A stretch of DNA of 64,000 bases from NCBI RefSeq assembly GCF_001864835.1, contig NZ_MJGI01000023.1:360912-424911 (forward strand), written 5' to 3'. The stretch comes from Curtobacterium sp. MCBA15_001 (GTDB taxonomy: Bacteria > Actinomycetota > Actinomycetes > Actinomycetales > Microbacteriaceae). This document shows, one piece after another, positions 43,934-53,810 of the stretch (its first letter is position 1; each line of letters opens with the position of its first letter). The notes beneath the pieces are model-generated. The model was not told where the DNA came from, did no database searches, and saw nothing but the letters and a program-made list of their open reading frames with translations. Position numbers and translations under genes: made by a program.

Positions 43934-44412
43934 GCGGAGCAGGCGCAGCCGAGCGCGACCAGGTCGACGGCAGCGGGGTCCGGGTGGCGATCGTCGCCGG
44001 GCAGTGGCACGAGACGATCGCGGCGGGACTGCTCGCGGGTGCCCAGCGCGAGGTGGAGCGGCTCGGCGCCTCGGCGATGGTCCTGCCCGTCCCCGGCAGC
44101 TTCGAGCTCCCGGTCGTCGCGAAGGCCGCACTCAGCGCCGGGTTCGACGCCGTCGTGGCGCTCGGCGTGATCATCCGCGGTGGGACCCCGCACTTCGAGT
44201 ACGTCTCGTCCGCGGCGACCGACGGCCTGACGCAGGTCGCGATCGAGTCGGGCAAGCCGGTCGGCTTCGGCGTGCTGACGCTGGACGACGAGCAGCAGGG
44301 GATCGACCGCGCCGGGCTCCCCGGCTCGAAGGAGGACAAGGGCGCCGAGGCCGCGCACGCCGCGGTGGCGACGGCGGTCCTGCTCAAGACGCTGACGGTG
44401 CCGGTGGTCTGA
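43930..44412 (+). CDS. ribH: 6,7-dimethyl-8-ribityllumazine synthase
   Basis: A 160-residue lumazine synthase that joins the RibB product to the pyrimidine. [36 protein letters not shown] with the catalytic His, and [14 protein letters not shown] are all typical. The ATG at 43930 overlaps the ribB stop by 4 bp. Last gene of the riboswitch-controlled unit; ribD is not in the window. Confidence 0.95.
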   Translation: MSGAGAAERDQVDGSGVRVAIVAGQWHETIAAGLLAGAQREVERLGASAMVLPVPGSFELPVVAKAALSAGFDAVVALGVIIRGGTPHFEYVSSAATDGLTQVAIESGKPVGFGVLTLDDEQQGIDRAGLPGSKEDKGAEAAHAAVATAVLLKTLTVPVV

Positions 44413-44453
44413 GTCCCGGTCACGGGCCCGTGCGGCCGCATCGCGCCCCGTGG

Positions 44454-44491
44454 CGGACATCGCACCCCGTCGCTTCGGGGTGCGATGTCCG
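44454..44491. terminator. 16-bp perfect hairpin after ribH
   Basis: CGGACATCGCACCCCG, a TCGCTT loop and the exact complement. It is related to the hairpin at 15180-15223 (shared ACATCGCACCCCG). It lies 41 bp past ribH. Confidence 0.65.
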
Positions 44492-44523
44492 TACCGGGGT
44501 GCGACGCACTGCGGGCAGCACGT

Positions 44524-44559
44524 AGAACGGCCCCGTACCGATCGGTACGGGGCCGTTCT
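44524..44559. terminator. 36-bp perfect palindrome
   Basis: Gapless palindrome centred on CCGTACCGATCGGTACGG, between ribH (plus) and the small membrane protein (minus). Probably a second, bidirectional terminator. Confidence 0.6.
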
Positions 44560-44609
44560 GCGTGCGGGCCGTCCTTGTGCGCGGGCCGCAGTGGGGCGTC
44601 GCGTGGTTC

Positions 44610-44780
44610 CTAGCGCTTGCCGAACACGTGGATCGGCAGGAAGAACGAGATGCACATGAGCAGCACGCCGCCCATGAAGACGAAGGCCTGACCCGCGGCG
44701 ACCTGGAAGGCCAGACCGAACAGGTACATCGAGACCACGAGCAGCAGGATCGAGAAGACAGCAGCGATGACGCGGCCCAC
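44610..44780 (-). CDS. 56-residue membrane protein
   Basis: A tiny protein with two membrane helices (VIAAVFSILLLVVSMYLFGLAF, split by a short GQ-containing turn from FVFMGGVLLMCISFFLP) and a basic end, HVFGKR. The GTG at 44780 follows GGAGGTACCACC, a near-perfect ribosome site, which makes the call credible despite the length. Function unknown. Confidence 0.7.
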   Translation of the reverse strand: MGRVIAAVFSILLLVVSMYLFGLAFQVAAGQAFVFMGGVLLMCISFFLPIHVFGKR

Positions 44781-44847
44781 GGTGGTACCTCCGGAAGTCA
44801 GGCGGGTGGATCGCTGCCAGTCTATCCCCAGGTGGTGACGGCGACGT

Positions 44848-45396
44848 TCACGCGGACGGCCGGGCGGACACCAGGCGGTCGACGACGACGAGCAGCGGCT
44901 CCATGTCGACGGTGGCGCGGTCGGGGCGGACCTCGCTCGCCGCGCCGAGGGACGCCGCGTGGTACAGCCCGTCGCCCATGAGCTTGATCGCCTGCGCGGT
45001 GGGGACGTCCCCGAGCGCGTCGACCAGGGTCGCCAGCCACGCGTTCTCGGTCTCGTCCAGGGTCCGGCCGGCCTCGGCGTACCCGGCCTGCTGCAGTCGG
45101 CTGGCCGCCAGGAGGGCCAGATCGAGCTCGCTGCCGACGAACTGGCAGTTGCGGACGAAGTAGCGTGCCGGGCCGTCCTCGGCGTCGCGCATCCGTTCGA
45201 CGTCGGCGGCGGACAGGTCGGCGAGGCGGTCGCACAGCCCCTCGACCAGCGCCGCCTTCGACCCGAAGTGGTAGAGCAGCCCGCCCTTCGAGACACCGGC
45301 GCGCGCGGCGACGGCGTCGAGGGTGGCAGGACGCTCGCCCTCCTCGCACACGATGGCGACGAAGCTGTCGAGGACGCGGTCGCGGGCACTGGCCAT
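44848..45396 (-). CDS. TetR family transcriptional regulator
   Basis: A 182-residue TetR regulator. The HTH is in residues 1-50 (ARDRVLDSFVAIVCEEG, LDAVAARAGVSKGGLLYHFGSKAALV); the helical ligand domain follows and ends in DRLVSARPS. The ATG at 45396 has TAGACT seven bases upstream. It follows the sugar ABC operon on the same strand but is separated from it by a terminator hairpin, so it is transcribed alone. Target and ligand unknown. Confidence 0.87.
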   Translation of the reverse strand: MASARDRVLDSFVAIVCEEGERPATLDAVAARAGVSKGGLLYHFGSKAALVEGLCDRLADLSAADVERMRDAEDGPARYFVRNCQFVGSELDLALLAASRLQQAGYAEAGRTLDETENAWLATLVDALGDVPTAQAIKLMGDGLYHAASLGAASEVRPDRATVDMEPLLVVVDRLVSARPSA

Positions 45397-45416
45397 GGGG
45401 AGGAGTCTAGGGAGTA

Positions 45417-45455
45417 CAGGACGCAACGGCGTGCCATCCGCGCCGTTGCGTCCTG
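45417..45455 (-). terminator. Terminator of the sugar ABC operon
   Basis: CAGGACGCAACGGCG and its exact complement form a 15-bp stem with a nine-base loop, starting six bases past the stop of the last permease gene on the minus strand. Confidence 0.7.
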
Positions 45456-45460
45456 CGGCC

Positions 45461-46378
45461 TCATCCCTTCAGGGCACCGGCGGCGATGTTCGCGATGAAG
45501 TGCCGCGAGCCGATGATGAACACCCCGATCAGCGGGAAGACGCTGATCACCGCGCCGGCCATCACCGCTCCGAGGTCGGTCGCGTTCACCGAGCTCAGGC
45601 CGGCGAGGGCGACCTGCAGGGTCTGCCCCTTCGGGTCGATCAACACGATGAGCGGCCAGACGTAGTCGTTCCACGCGGTGATGAACGTGAAGATGCCGAG
45701 GAACGCGAGACCACCGCGCAGCATCGGCACGGCGATCGACCACCAGGTGCGGAAGAACCCTGCGCCGTCGACCCGGGCCGAGTCGATGATCTCGTTCGGG
45801 ATCGACCCGGTCGCGAACTGCCGGAGCAGGAAGATGCCGAACGCGTTGGCGGCCCCGGGGATGATCAGCGCCTGCAGTCCGCCGATCCACCCGAGCTGGG
45901 ACATGAGCACGAAGCTCGGCACCAGCGACAGGCTGCCCGGCACCAGGAAGGTGGCGAGCATGACCGTGAACAGCGACCGCTTGAACGGGAACTCGTACTT
46001 CGCGAAGGCGAACGCGGCGAGCGAGTCGAACAGCATCACCAGGACGGCGGTGCCACCCGCCACGATGACGGTGTTCCCGAGTGCCCGCAGCATGTCGACG
46101 TTCGCGAACACCGACGCGACGTTCTGCAGCGCGTTGGTGCCGAACCACAGCGACGGCGGGTAGCCGAAGATCTGCGCGTTCGTGGACGTCGACATGACGA
46201 GCAACCACCAGAACGGGAAGATCGACAGCACGACGCCGATGACCAGGCAGACGTGCGTGACGAGGGTGCCGACCCAGCCGCGGCGGAACCCGCGGTGCCG
46301 GTCGTCGCCGGCGGCGCCGGGTCGTCCGAGGGCGGCGGCGGTGTTCGTCGTCGTCGTGGTGGGCTGTGTCGCGGTCAT
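45461..46378 (-). CDS. Carbohydrate ABC transporter permease (MalG type)
   Basis: A 305-residue permease with six membrane segments. The EAA coupling loop is [20 protein letters not shown] followed by VPML, typical of CUT1 sugar importers. [10 protein letters not shown] is the family's WN.Y.WPL motif. The N-terminus carries a Thr-rich cytoplasmic stretch. It pairs with the permease upstream (4-bp overlap) and the binding protein. Sugar unknown; no ATPase is encoded here, so a shared MsiK-like ATPase elsewhere is likely. Confidence 0.9.
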   Translation of the reverse strand: MTATQPTTTTTNTAAALGRPGAAGDDRHRGFRRGWVGTLVTHVCLVIGVVLSIFPFWWLLVMSTSTNAQIFGYPPSLWFGTNALQNVASVFANVDMLRALGNTVIVAGGTAVLVMLFDSLAAFAFAKYEFPFKRSLFTVMLATFLVPGSLSLVPSFVLMSQLGWIGGLQALIIPGAANAFGIFLLRQFATGSIPNEIIDSARVDGAGFFRTWWSIAVPMLRGGLAFLGIFTFITAWNDYVWPLIVLIDPKGQTLQVALAGLSSVNATDLGAVMAGAVISVFPLIGVFIIGSRHFIANIAAGALKG

Positions 46379-47418
46379 GCGTCGACCCCCGTCCTGGTGA
46401 TCGAGGCGGCGCGGACCTGGCGCGGTGCGCGGAGTCGCCTCGGTGTCTTGAGGCCGTCGCGTTCGCTGAGCAACCGCCAGTTGATGATCGCGAAGACCAC
46501 GGAGAAGATGAACAGCACCCAGGCGATCGCCGACCCGTACCCGAAGTCGAACTGGTTGAACGCCTGGTCGTACTGGTAGAGCACGATCGTCATGCCGGCC
46601 TCGTCGGGACCACCGACCGAGCCGCCGTTGAACAGGATCTGCGGCTCCGTGAACAACCCCAGCCCACCGATCGTCGAGGTGATGACCGTGAACAGGATGA
46701 CCGGGCGCAGGAGCGGGACCGTGATCCGCGAGAAGATCTGCCAGGTGTTGGCGCCGTCGACCTTGGCGGCGTCGTAGAGCTCGGTCGGGATCGACTGCAG
46801 CCCAGCCAGGTAGATGATCGCGTTGTAGCCGGTCCACCGCCAGATGACCATCACGGCGATGGTCACCTTGATGCCCCAGTACGACGACAGCCAGCCGACC
46901 GGGTCAGCGCCGATCGCCCGCATCGCCGCGTTCACCAGGCCGAAGCCGTCGGAGAAGACCGAGCCGAAGACGATCGCCATCGCGACCATGCTCGTCACGT
47001 TCGGGATGAAGAACGCGACGCGGTAGAAGCCCTTGGCGCGGATGTTGCCGTGCAGCAGGAACGCCAGCACGAGCGCCAGGAACAGCATCGGGATCGTCGA
47101 CATGATCCAGATCAGGAAGGTGTTGGCGACGGCGTTCCAGAACCGCGGGTCGCCGAGCAGGTACTGGTACTGCGCGAACCCGACCCAGGCCGGAGCGCCG
47201 ATGCCGTCCCAGTCGGTGAACGACAGCACGATCGAGAACACGATCGGGAAGAGGCCGAACACCAGGAACAGGACGTAGAAGGGCGCGATGGCGACGTACT
47301 GCGGCCAGAAGCGGCGCAGTCCGAAGCGCTTGCCCGTCGCCGCGGTCGTGATCGAGGACGTGGGCGTCCCGACGACCGCCGGGATGCTCGTGGTCGGTGG
47401 TGCCTGCTTCGTGCTCAT
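46375..47418 (-). CDS. Carbohydrate ABC transporter permease (MalF type)
   Basis: A 347-residue permease with six membrane segments after a ~40-residue Thr/Ser-rich leader. [19 protein letters not shown]-type segment 1 (written here as [16 protein letters not shown]), [15 protein letters not shown] in the outer loop, and the EAA loop [20 protein letters not shown] mark a CUT1 MalF-like subunit. Overlaps both neighbours by 4 bp (ATGA), so the three genes are translationally coupled. Confidence 0.9.
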   Translation of the reverse strand: MSTKQAPPTTSIPAVVGTPTSSITTAATGKRFGLRRFWPQYVAIAPFYVLFLVFGLFPIVFSIVLSFTDWDGIGAPAWVGFAQYQYLLGDPRFWNAVANTFLIWIMSTIPMLFLALVLAFLLHGNIRAKGFYRVAFFIPNVTSMVAMAIVFGSVFSDGFGLVNAAMRAIGADPVGWLSSYWGIKVTIAVMVIWRWTGYNAIIYLAGLQSIPTELYDAAKVDGANTWQIFSRITVPLLRPVILFTVITSTIGGLGLFTEPQILFNGGSVGGPDEAGMTIVLYQYDQAFNQFDFGYGSAIAWVLFIFSVVFAIINWRLLSERDGLKTPRRLRAPRQVRAASITRTGVDA

Positions 47419-48725
47419 GCGCCGACCCCACGCTTCTCGAGGACCCGGTTGGTCTGGTCGACGGCGTCCTGCCACGCGCGGTCCGGGTCCTTGCCGGCCG
47501 CCTCGACGTTGGTGATCTCGGTCGCGAAGGCGCCCACGAAGCGCTCCGAGTTCGAGATGTAGGTCACCGGCACGTCGCCGGCGGTGTCGCTGAAGAACGC
47601 CAGCGGGTCCTGGTCCCCGAAGAAGTCGCCGGGTTGCCGCATCAGCCCGTTGCTGAACGAGCCCGGGGTCGACGGGAAGAGCTGGATGTCGTTGTACGTG
47701 TGGGACTGCACCTCGGGCGAGGTGATCCACTGCGCGAAGGCGACCGCGGCGGCCGGGTCCTTCGACGTCTTCGGCACAGCGAGGAACGACCCGCCGCTGT
47801 TGCCGGGCCGCTCCGGCTGGCGCGCGATCCGCCACTGTCCGGCCGAGTCCGGCGCGGTGTCGTGGATGACCTGCGTCCACCACGCGCCCTCGATCTGCCC
47901 GGCGACCCGACCCGACACCCATCCGGCGTTCTGGTCGGTGCCGGACTGCAGGTTCCCGGTGACGCCGGAGCGTGCACACGCGACGGCGTTGTCCCAGGCC
48001 TTGCGGATGCTGCTGTCGTCCCGCTCGAACACGGGCTGGTCGTCGCGGTCGAAGTAGCGCGTGGGGCTGGCGTACACGTACTGGTTGAAGAGCTGGTTCG
48101 CGGTGATCACGGTCGCGACGTCGGTCTTCTCGCGCAGGGTCGAGCCGAACCGGCGGAAGTCGTCCCAGGTGCGCATCGCCGCGGACACCTCGTCGGGGTC
48201 GGTGGGCAGCCCCGCCTTCGCCAGGACGTCCTGTCGGTAGAAGAACGCCGTCGGGCCGGTGTCGACGGGCCAGAAGCACTGCCGTCCGCTCGGCGTGCGA
48301 CCGAGCGAGAGCTTCCAGTCGTAGTACTCGGACCGCTTCGCGCCACCGCCGTGGTCGTCGAAGTCGGTGAACAGCTGCTCGTCGGGGAAGTACAGCCAGC
48401 AGTTCGAGTTGACCATGAGCACGTCGGGGATGAACGCGTTGCCCGCGAGTGCCGTGCGGAACTTCGTGTCGTAGGACGCGCCGCCGATCAGGTCGGGACG
48501 GAGCCGCTTGGGCTGGTGCCCGTCGATGCCCTTCGCGGCCTGCTGCAGGAACTTCGGGTCGAGGGACCGGTTCCAGTACCAGAGCACCAGTTCGTCGGGG
48601 TCCTTCGAGATGGCGGTGCCGGTGGAACACCCTGCCAACAGGGTGGTGGTGGCGAGTGCCCCGAGGGCACCGGCACCGGCGAGGAACCCCCGCCGGCTCA
48701 GACTGATCGGTGATGCTGCTGTCAC
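47415..48725 (-). CDS. Sugar-binding lipoprotein of ABC transporter
   Basis: A 436-residue extracellular solute-binding protein (family 1). SRRGFLAG gives a twin-arginine signal and LLAGC (C33) a lipobox, so it is probably exported folded and lipid-anchored. [16 protein letters not shown] is the first strand of the CUT1 binding-protein fold; the [11 protein letters not shown] motif near the end is common. It starts with GTG at 48725 and is first of the three-gene operon. A LacI-type operator at 48773-48788 lies just upstream. Confidence 0.9.
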   Translation of the reverse strand: MTAASPISLSRRGFLAGAGALGALATTTLLAGCSTGTAISKDPDELVLWYWNRSLDPKFLQQAAKGIDGHQPKRLRPDLIGGASYDTKFRTALAGNAFIPDVLMVNSNCWLYFPDEQLFTDFDDHGGGAKRSEYYDWKLSLGRTPSGRQCFWPVDTGPTAFFYRQDVLAKAGLPTDPDEVSAAMRTWDDFRRFGSTLREKTDVATVITANQLFNQYVYASPTRYFDRDDQPVFERDDSSIRKAWDNAVACARSGVTGNLQSGTDQNAGWVSGRVAGQIEGAWWTQVIHDTAPDSAGQWRIARQPERPGNSGGSFLAVPKTSKDPAAAVAFAQWITSPEVQSHTYNDIQLFPSTPGSFSNGLMRQPGDFFGDQDPLAFFSDTAGDVPVTYISNSERFVGAFATEITNVEAAGKDPDRAWQDAVDQTNRVLEKRGVGA

Positions 48726-48772
48726 TGGAGACCTGCTCTCGTCGTTGAGATCGGGTTGTCGTGCGCGTTCGA

Positions 48773-48788
48773 CCGTGAACGCTCACGG
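48773..48788. promoter_or_regulatory. LacI-type operator before the sugar ABC operon
   Basis: CCGTGAACGCTCACGG: 16 bp, six-base perfect arms with a central CG typical of LacI/GalR sites. It lies 48 bp upstream of the binding-protein start. Confidence 0.6.
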
Positions 48789-48896
48789 AACTGACCAGAG
48801 CATTGCCTGGGCGACACGCCGTGTCAAGCACTTCAGTACCGCCGTGCCGTTGCAGTGCGGGAACTCGGGCAGTAGCGTCGTTCCGACCCGAAGCAC

Positions 48897-48910
48897 CGTG
48901 AAGGTTCACG
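48897..48910. promoter_or_regulatory. LacI-type operator before the fused oxidoreductase
   Basis: CGTGAAGGTTCACG: six-base perfect arms. It lies 18 bp upstream of the ATG at 48928 and resembles the site at 48773. The LacI gene at 50967 is the obvious candidate binder of both. Confidence 0.6.
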
Positions 48911-48927
48911 AGACGAACAGGACCCGC

Positions 48928-50988
48928 ATGTCAGCGCAGACCGCGACCACCTCAGACACGACGACCCGCGGCACCGGGGACACCCCCGGCTGGGCCGTCC
49001 TGGGCCCCGGTGGGATCGCCCGTCGGTTCCTGTCCCAGCTCCCCGCCAGCACGGCCGGCGGCACCCTCGTGGCCGCGGGCAGCTCGTCGCCCGAGCGTGC
49101 GCAGTCGTTCGCCGCCGACGCCGCCGAGCACGGGTTCGCCGACGTCACCCCGACGACCTACGCCGAGGTCCTCGCCGACCCGCGGGTGGACGCCGTGTAC
49201 GTGTCGACCGTCCACACCGGCCACGCGCACCTGGTCCTCGCCGCGCTCGACGCCGGCAAGGCCGTGCTCTGCGAGAAGCCGCTGTCGCCGAACCACGGCA
49301 CCGCCATGGCCCTGGTCGACGCCGCGCGCCAGGCCGGGCTGCCGCTCGTCGAGGCGTACATGTACCGCTTCCACCCGCAGACCGCCGCGCTGCTGGACCT
49401 CGTGCGGCGCGGCGCGATCGGCGACGTCACCCACGTGGACGCGTCCTTCGCGTTCCGTGCCGGGTCCCGCGCCGGTCGGCTGTTCGACGTCGACACCGCC
49501 GGCGGCGGCATCCTCGACGTCGGTGGCTACCCGGTCACGATGGCCGCCGCGGTCGTGCAGGCCGCGACCGGTGTCGCGGTCGCCGAGCCGACCGAGCTCA
49601 CGGCCACCGGGTCGCTCGGTCCGACCGGGGTCGACGAGTGGACGAGCGCGCACCTGACCTACCGCGGTGGTGCCACCGGTCCGGCCGTCATCACCGCAAG
49701 CGTCCGCACCGGGGTCCGCGTCGAGGACGACAACGCGGTCACCGTGTACGGCACGACCGGGCGGATCCGCCTCACCGACCCCTGGACCCTCGGCGACGAC
49801 CCCACGATCGAGGTCCGCACCGTGGACGAGGACCCCCGCACGCTGTCCTTCGCCGGAGAACACCCGTACGCCCGAGAAGCAGACGCCACCACGGCGGCGC
49901 TCGCCGGGGGTCGCGTCGAGGCACCGGAGATGACGCTCGACGAGTCCCTCGCGACCGCCCGCACGCTCGACCGGTGGCGCGCCGCGATCGACCTGCGCTA
50001 CCCGTTCGAAGCCGAGACGGCGGACATCCCCACCGTGAGCGGCCGGACGCTGACCGTGCAGGACGACAACACCATGCGCTACGGCGAAGTCCCCGGCGTC
50101 GGCAAGCGCATGTCCCGCCTGGTCATGGGCGTCGACAACCAGCCCGACCTGGCGCACGCGAGCGCGATCTTCGACCTGTTCGTCGAGCGGGGCGGCAACG
50201 TCTTCGACACCGGGTACATCTACGGCGGCGGCGTGCTCGAGGGACGCCTGGGGAAGTGGATCCAGAACCGCGGCGTCCGCGAGGACGTGGTGGTCATCAC
50301 CAAGGGCGCCCACACCCCGTACTGCGACCCCGAGTCGCTCACCCGCCAGCTGCTCGAGAGCCTCGAGCGCCAGGGGACCGACTACGCGGACATCTACATG
50401 ATGCACCGCGACAACGAGGACATCCCGGTGGGGGAGTTCGTCGACGTCCTCGACGAGCACCGCCGCGCCGGCCGCATCCGCGTCTACGGCGGCTCGAACT
50501 GGAGCCTCGCGCGCTTCGACGAGGCGAACGCCTACGCCCGGGCCAACGGCAAGCACGAGTTCGAGGTCCTGAGCAACCACTTCGGGCTCGCCGAGGCGTA
50601 CGACGTCCCGTGGGCCGGCTGCCGCCACGCGACCGACCCGGCATCGAAGGCCTGGCTCGAGGAACGACAGGTCCCGCTCCTGCCGTGGTCGTCCCAGGCG
50701 CGCGGGTTCTTCACCGGTCGCGCGAAGCCGGAGGACACCAGCGACGCCGAACTCGTCCGCTGCTACTACAGCGACGAGAACTTCGAGCGGCTCCGTCGGG
50801 CGTCCGAGCTCGGCGAGCAGTTCGGTGTCCCCGCGACCGCGATCGCCCTGGCCTACGTCCTCAACCAGCCGTTCCCGACGTTCCCGCTCTTCGGACCGCG
50901 TACGATCGCGGAGGCCCGGTCGTCCATGACCGGCCTCTCCGTCGACCTCACTCCCGAACAGGTGGCATGGCTGGACCTCCGCGACTGA
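48928..50988 (+). CDS. Fused Gfo/Idh/MocA oxidoreductase - aldo/keto reductase
   Basis: A 686-residue two-domain enzyme. Residues ~15-345 form a Gfo/Idh/MocA dehydrogenase ([18 protein letters not shown] nucleotide fold, [16 protein letters not shown]-type [11 protein letters not shown] with the catalytic Lys). Residues ~360-686 form an aldo/keto reductase ([21 protein letters not shown] with the catalytic Tyr/Asp, [26 protein letters not shown]). Both act on sugars with NAD(P)H, so the fusion may perform linked oxidation and reduction of one sugar. It diverges from the sugar importer and shares LacI-type operators with it. Confidence 0.88.
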   Translation: MSAQTATTSDTTTRGTGDTPGWAVLGPGGIARRFLSQLPASTAGGTLVAAGSSSPERAQSFAADAAEHGFADVTPTTYAEVLADPRVDAVYVSTVHTGHAHLVLAALDAGKAVLCEKPLSPNHGTAMALVDAARQAGLPLVEAYMYRFHPQTAALLDLVRRGAIGDVTHVDASFAFRAGSRAGRLFDVDTAGGGILDVGGYPVTMAAAVVQAATGVAVAEPTELTATGSLGPTGVDEWTSAHLTYRGGATGPAVITASVRTGVRVEDDNAVTVYGTTGRIRLTDPWTLGDDPTIEVRTVDEDPRTLSFAGEHPYAREADATTAALAGGRVEAPEMTLDESLATARTLDRWRAAIDLRYPFEAETADIPTVSGRTLTVQDDNTMRYGEVPGVGKRMSRLVMGVDNQPDLAHASAIFDLFVERGGNVFDTGYIYGGGVLEGRLGKWIQNRGVREDVVVITKGAHTPYCDPESLTRQLLESLERQGTDYADIYMMHRDNEDIPVGEFVDVLDEHRRAGRIRVYGGSNWSLARFDEANAYARANGKHEFEVLSNHFGLAEAYDVPWAGCRHATDPASKAWLEERQVPLLPWSSQARGFFTGRAKPEDTSDAELVRCYYSDENFERLRRASELGEQFGVPATAIALAYVLNQPFPTFPLFGPRTIAEARSSMTGLSVDLTPEQVAWLDLRD

Positions 50989-52004
50989 CACCGGACGCTG
51001 CCCCTGCCCCAGGGCAGACCGCCGGTGGCCGCGCGACGATCATCGACGTCGCCGCGGCCGCCGGTGTCTCGCGCCAGACCGTGACCCGGGCGATGAACGG
51101 CATGCCGGGCATCAGTGCGGCCACGAAGGAGCGCGTCCTCGCTGCGGCGACGCAGTTGCACTACCGTCCGTCCCGGTTCGGTCGTGGGCTGGTCACGGGT
51201 GGCGAGCACCAGCTCGGGTTGGTCGTCAACGACCTGCGGAACCCCTACACGCCCCAGCTCGCCGCCGCGGTGGTCCGTCTGGCAGCCGAGCAGGGCTGGA
51301 ACGTGATGCTCGCGGACGTCGACCTGGCCAGCGACGCCGATCGCATGGTCGCGGCGCTCGGTGCGCAGACCGACGTGGTCATCGGGTACTTCGGGTCACG
51401 TCGAGAGCGCTGGAACGAGGTGCTCGGCACCGTGCCGATGGTCGAGCTCGACCCGGCGTCCGAGCCGCCGACGGGCGCCGTCTGGATCGACCCGTCCGAC
51501 TCGATCGAGGTCCTCGCCGACCACCTCGTCGCCACCGGCGTCCGGCACCCCGTCGTGCTCGACAACTCCGAGCCTGACGAACCGAGCGCCCGCGGGCTGC
51601 TCATGCTCGACGCGCTCCGCCGCCGCGGCTACCTCCCCGAGATCGTGCACGCCGCGCACGGCACCGCCGAGTGCGGGGCCGAGGAGACCGAACGGCTGCT
51701 CGGGCGTCGCCGCCGGCTCGACGCGATCCTCGCGTTCAACGACGTGATGGCCCTCGGCGTGCTCTCCGCGTGCCGACGGGCAGGGGTCGACGTGCCCGGT
51801 GACGTCCGGGTGGTCGGCGTGGACGGGCTGCCGCTCGGCACGCTGGTCACGCCGACGCTCACGACGCTGGCGGTCGACCTCGACGCCGTGGCCGCCGAGG
51901 CGCTGGAACTCGCGCTCGGCATGCTGGCCGGCGAGCTACCGCGGCAGGGCGCTGCGGTGCAGCGCACCGTGCGCCACCGGCTGCTGCTCCGCGAGTCCGC
52001 GTAG
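50967..52004 (+). CDS. LacI family transcriptional regulator
   Basis: A 345-residue LacI regulator. The HTH is TIIDVAAAAGVSRQTVTRAMNG (split as TIIDVAAAAGVSRQT and VTRAMN), the hinge follows, and the sugar-binding domain has LGLVVNDLRNPYTPQLAAA, FNDVMALGVL and VVGVDGLPLG. The ATG at 50967 overlaps the fused oxidoreductase by 22 bp. It probably represses both that gene and the divergent importer through the operators at 48773 and 48897, and is released by the transported sugar. Confidence 0.9.
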   Translation: MAGPPRLTPDAAPAPGQTAGGRATIIDVAAAAGVSRQTVTRAMNGMPGISAATKERVLAAATQLHYRPSRFGRGLVTGGEHQLGLVVNDLRNPYTPQLAAAVVRLAAEQGWNVMLADVDLASDADRMVAALGAQTDVVIGYFGSRRERWNEVLGTVPMVELDPASEPPTGAVWIDPSDSIEVLADHLVATGVRHPVVLDNSEPDEPSARGLLMLDALRRRGYLPEIVHAAHGTAECGAEETERLLGRRRRLDAILAFNDVMALGVLSACRRAGVDVPGDVRVVGVDGLPLGTLVTPTLTTLAVDLDAVAAEALELALGMLAGELPRQGAAVQRTVRHRLLLRESA

Positions 52005-52030
52005 TCGGCCCACCGCCACTTCGCGGGGAC

Positions 52031-52064
52031 GGGAGGCTCGTGGCGGCGCCGCCACGAGCCTCCC
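52031..52064. terminator. 34-bp perfect palindrome after the LacI gene
   Basis: GGGAGGCTCGTGGCGGC followed directly by its complement, 26 bp past the LacI stop. It carries the GGGAGGC mark of the repeat family at 10412 and 55078. Confidence 0.65.
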
Positions 52065-52073
52065 ATCCGGCGT

Positions 52074-52112
52074 TTGGTTGCATTTGCAACCAACCCGTCC
52101 AGACGGTACAGT
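52074..52112 (+). promoter_or_regulatory. Promoter with a 20-bp operator palindrome
   Basis: TTGGTTGCATTTGCAACCAA (52074-52093) has perfect nine-base arms. Within it TTGCAA (52084-52089) serves as a -35, with TACAGT (52107-52112) 17 bp on as the -10. A repressor bound here would block the MFS gene at 52185. Confidence 0.65.
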
Positions 52113-52184
52113 AGGAGAGTCCTGCCGGGCTGCGTGACGACTTCCGCGCCCGTGACGCCCCCTCGAAGTCCGTGGAGCACCACC

Positions 52185-53708
52185 ATGTCCGCACTCCTCA
52201 CCAGCCCGATCGCGACGCGCGTCACCGCGAGCCGTCCCCGACGGTTCCTGGCGCTCGCGGTCCTGATGCTGCCCGTGCTGCTCATCTCGGTCGACAACAC
52301 GATCCTCAGCTTCGCGCTGCCGTCGATCGCCCGCGCCCTCAACCCCGACGCCACCACGCAGCTCTGGATCGTCGACGCCTACCCGCTCGTCCTGGCCGGG
52401 CTGCTCGTCGTGATGGGCAGCATCGGCGACCGGATCGGCCGTCGCCGGATCCTGGTGGTCGGCGCCACCGGCTTCGCCCTGCTCTCCGTCGCCGCCGCGT
52501 TCGCCACCGACGCGTGGATGCTCGTCGCCGCCCGCATCGCGATGGGCGTCTTCGGCGCGATGCTCATGCCGGCGACGCTGTCGATCATCCGCAACGTGTT
52601 CCCGGACGCGGGAGAGCGGCGCATGGCGCTCGCCGTCTGGTCGACGATGTTCGCCGCCGGCAACGCGCTCGGTCCGCTGGTCGGTGGGGCGTTGCTCGCG
52701 CACTTCCACTGGGGGAGCGTGTTCCTGGTCGCGGTGCCGATCCTGGTGGTCATGCTCGTCGCCGTGCCGTTCTGCGTGCCCGAGTCGCGCGACCGCAACC
52801 CGGGGCCGGTCGACGTCGTGAGCATGCTGCTCTCGCTCGGCACCCTCGCGCCGATCGCCTGGGCCATCAAGTCCGTCGTGCACCCGGAGGAGCGCGGCCT
52901 CGCGATCGCGATGCTCGCCGTCGGCGTCCTGTGCGGCGTGGCCTTCGTCCGTCGGCAGCTGCGGACGCGGACCCCGATGCTCGACCTGCGGCTGTTCCGC
53001 AGCACCGCCTTCACCGGCAGCGTGCTCATGAACATGGCGGCGATGTTCTCGCTGACGGGCTTCCTGTTCTTCATCGCGCAGCACCTGCAGCTCGTCGCCG
53101 GGCTCGACCCGTTCGCCTCCGGCATCGTGCTCATCCCCGGGTCGGTGCTCACCATCGTCGCCGGACTCGTCGTCGTGCCGATCGTCGCCCGGGTCGCACC
53201 GCGCTGGGTCGTCGCCGTCGCGCTGCTCTTCTCGGCGGCCGCGTACGCCCTCGTCGCCGTGCTCGGGCACCACGCCTCGATCGCCGCGCTGGCGTTCGCG
53301 TTCGTGCTGCTCGGCATCGGCATCGGTGCGTCCGAGACCGTCACGAACGACCTCATCATCTCGACGGCCCCGGCGGACAAGGCCGGCGCGGCCTCGGCGG
53401 TGTCGGAGACCGCGTACGAGATCGGTGCCGTGCTGGGGACCGCGATCCTCGGGACGATCCTGGCGTCGGCGTACCGCGCGCACGTGTCGGTGCCGAACGG
53501 GCTGTTCGGGGCGGAGCACACCGCAGCGCAGGAGACCCTCGGGGGAGCGGTCGCCGCGGCGTCGTCGCTCGGGGGGAGTGCCGGGCAGGCCCTGCTCGAG
53601 TCGGCCCGCGCGGCGTTCGACTCCGGCGTGACGATCACGGCCGGCGTCGCCGCGGTGCTGATGCTCGTCGCTGCTGCCGGCGCTGTCGTGATGCTCCGCC
53701 GCCGCTGA
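52185..53708 (+). CDS. MFS transporter (DHA2 type)
   Basis: A 507-residue exporter with about 14 membrane segments. LMLPVLLISVDNTILSFALP has the D.T.. pattern of EmrB/QacA antiporters (motif D1); GDRIGRRRILVVG is motif A; GPLVGG is motif C of antiporters. Likely drug or metabolite export. The ATG at 52185 follows GTGGAGCACC. Transcription is probably from the operator-bearing promoter at 52074; no regulator gene adjoins it. Confidence 0.88.
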   Translation: MSALLTSPIATRVTASRPRRFLALAVLMLPVLLISVDNTILSFALPSIARALNPDATTQLWIVDAYPLVLAGLLVVMGSIGDRIGRRRILVVGATGFALLSVAAAFATDAWMLVAARIAMGVFGAMLMPATLSIIRNVFPDAGERRMALAVWSTMFAAGNALGPLVGGALLAHFHWGSVFLVAVPILVVMLVAVPFCVPESRDRNPGPVDVVSMLLSLGTLAPIAWAIKSVVHPEERGLAIAMLAVGVLCGVAFVRRQLRTRTPMLDLRLFRSTAFTGSVLMNMAAMFSLTGFLFFIAQHLQLVAGLDPFASGIVLIPGSVLTIVAGLVVVPIVARVAPRWVVAVALLFSAAAYALVAVLGHHASIAALAFAFVLLGIGIGASETVTNDLIISTAPADKAGAASAVSETAYEIGAVLGTAILGTILASAYRAHVSVPNGLFGAEHTAAQETLGGAVAAASSLGGSAGQALLESARAAFDSGVTITAGVAAVLMLVAAAGAVVMLRRR

Positions 53709-53774
53709 CGCGGGCGCGGGCGCGCACCGTGCGTCCCCCGCGCCACGCCCGGGGCACCGCGAACCTGTGAATCG

Positions 53775-53805
53775 TTGACCTCGACCTTGGTTGAGGTCCT
53801 ACGTT
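53775..53805 (+). promoter_or_regulatory. MerR/SoxR-type promoter with 19-bp spacer and dyad
   Basis: TTGACC (-35, 53775-53780) and TACGTT (-10, 53800-53805) are 19 bp apart and the dyad CCTCGACCTTGGTTGAGG (53779-53796) lies between them. That long spacer with a central dyad is the hallmark of MerR-family activation, and the CCTC...GAGG ends match SoxR boxes. Confidence 0.65.
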
Positions 53806-53810
53806 GGGAC

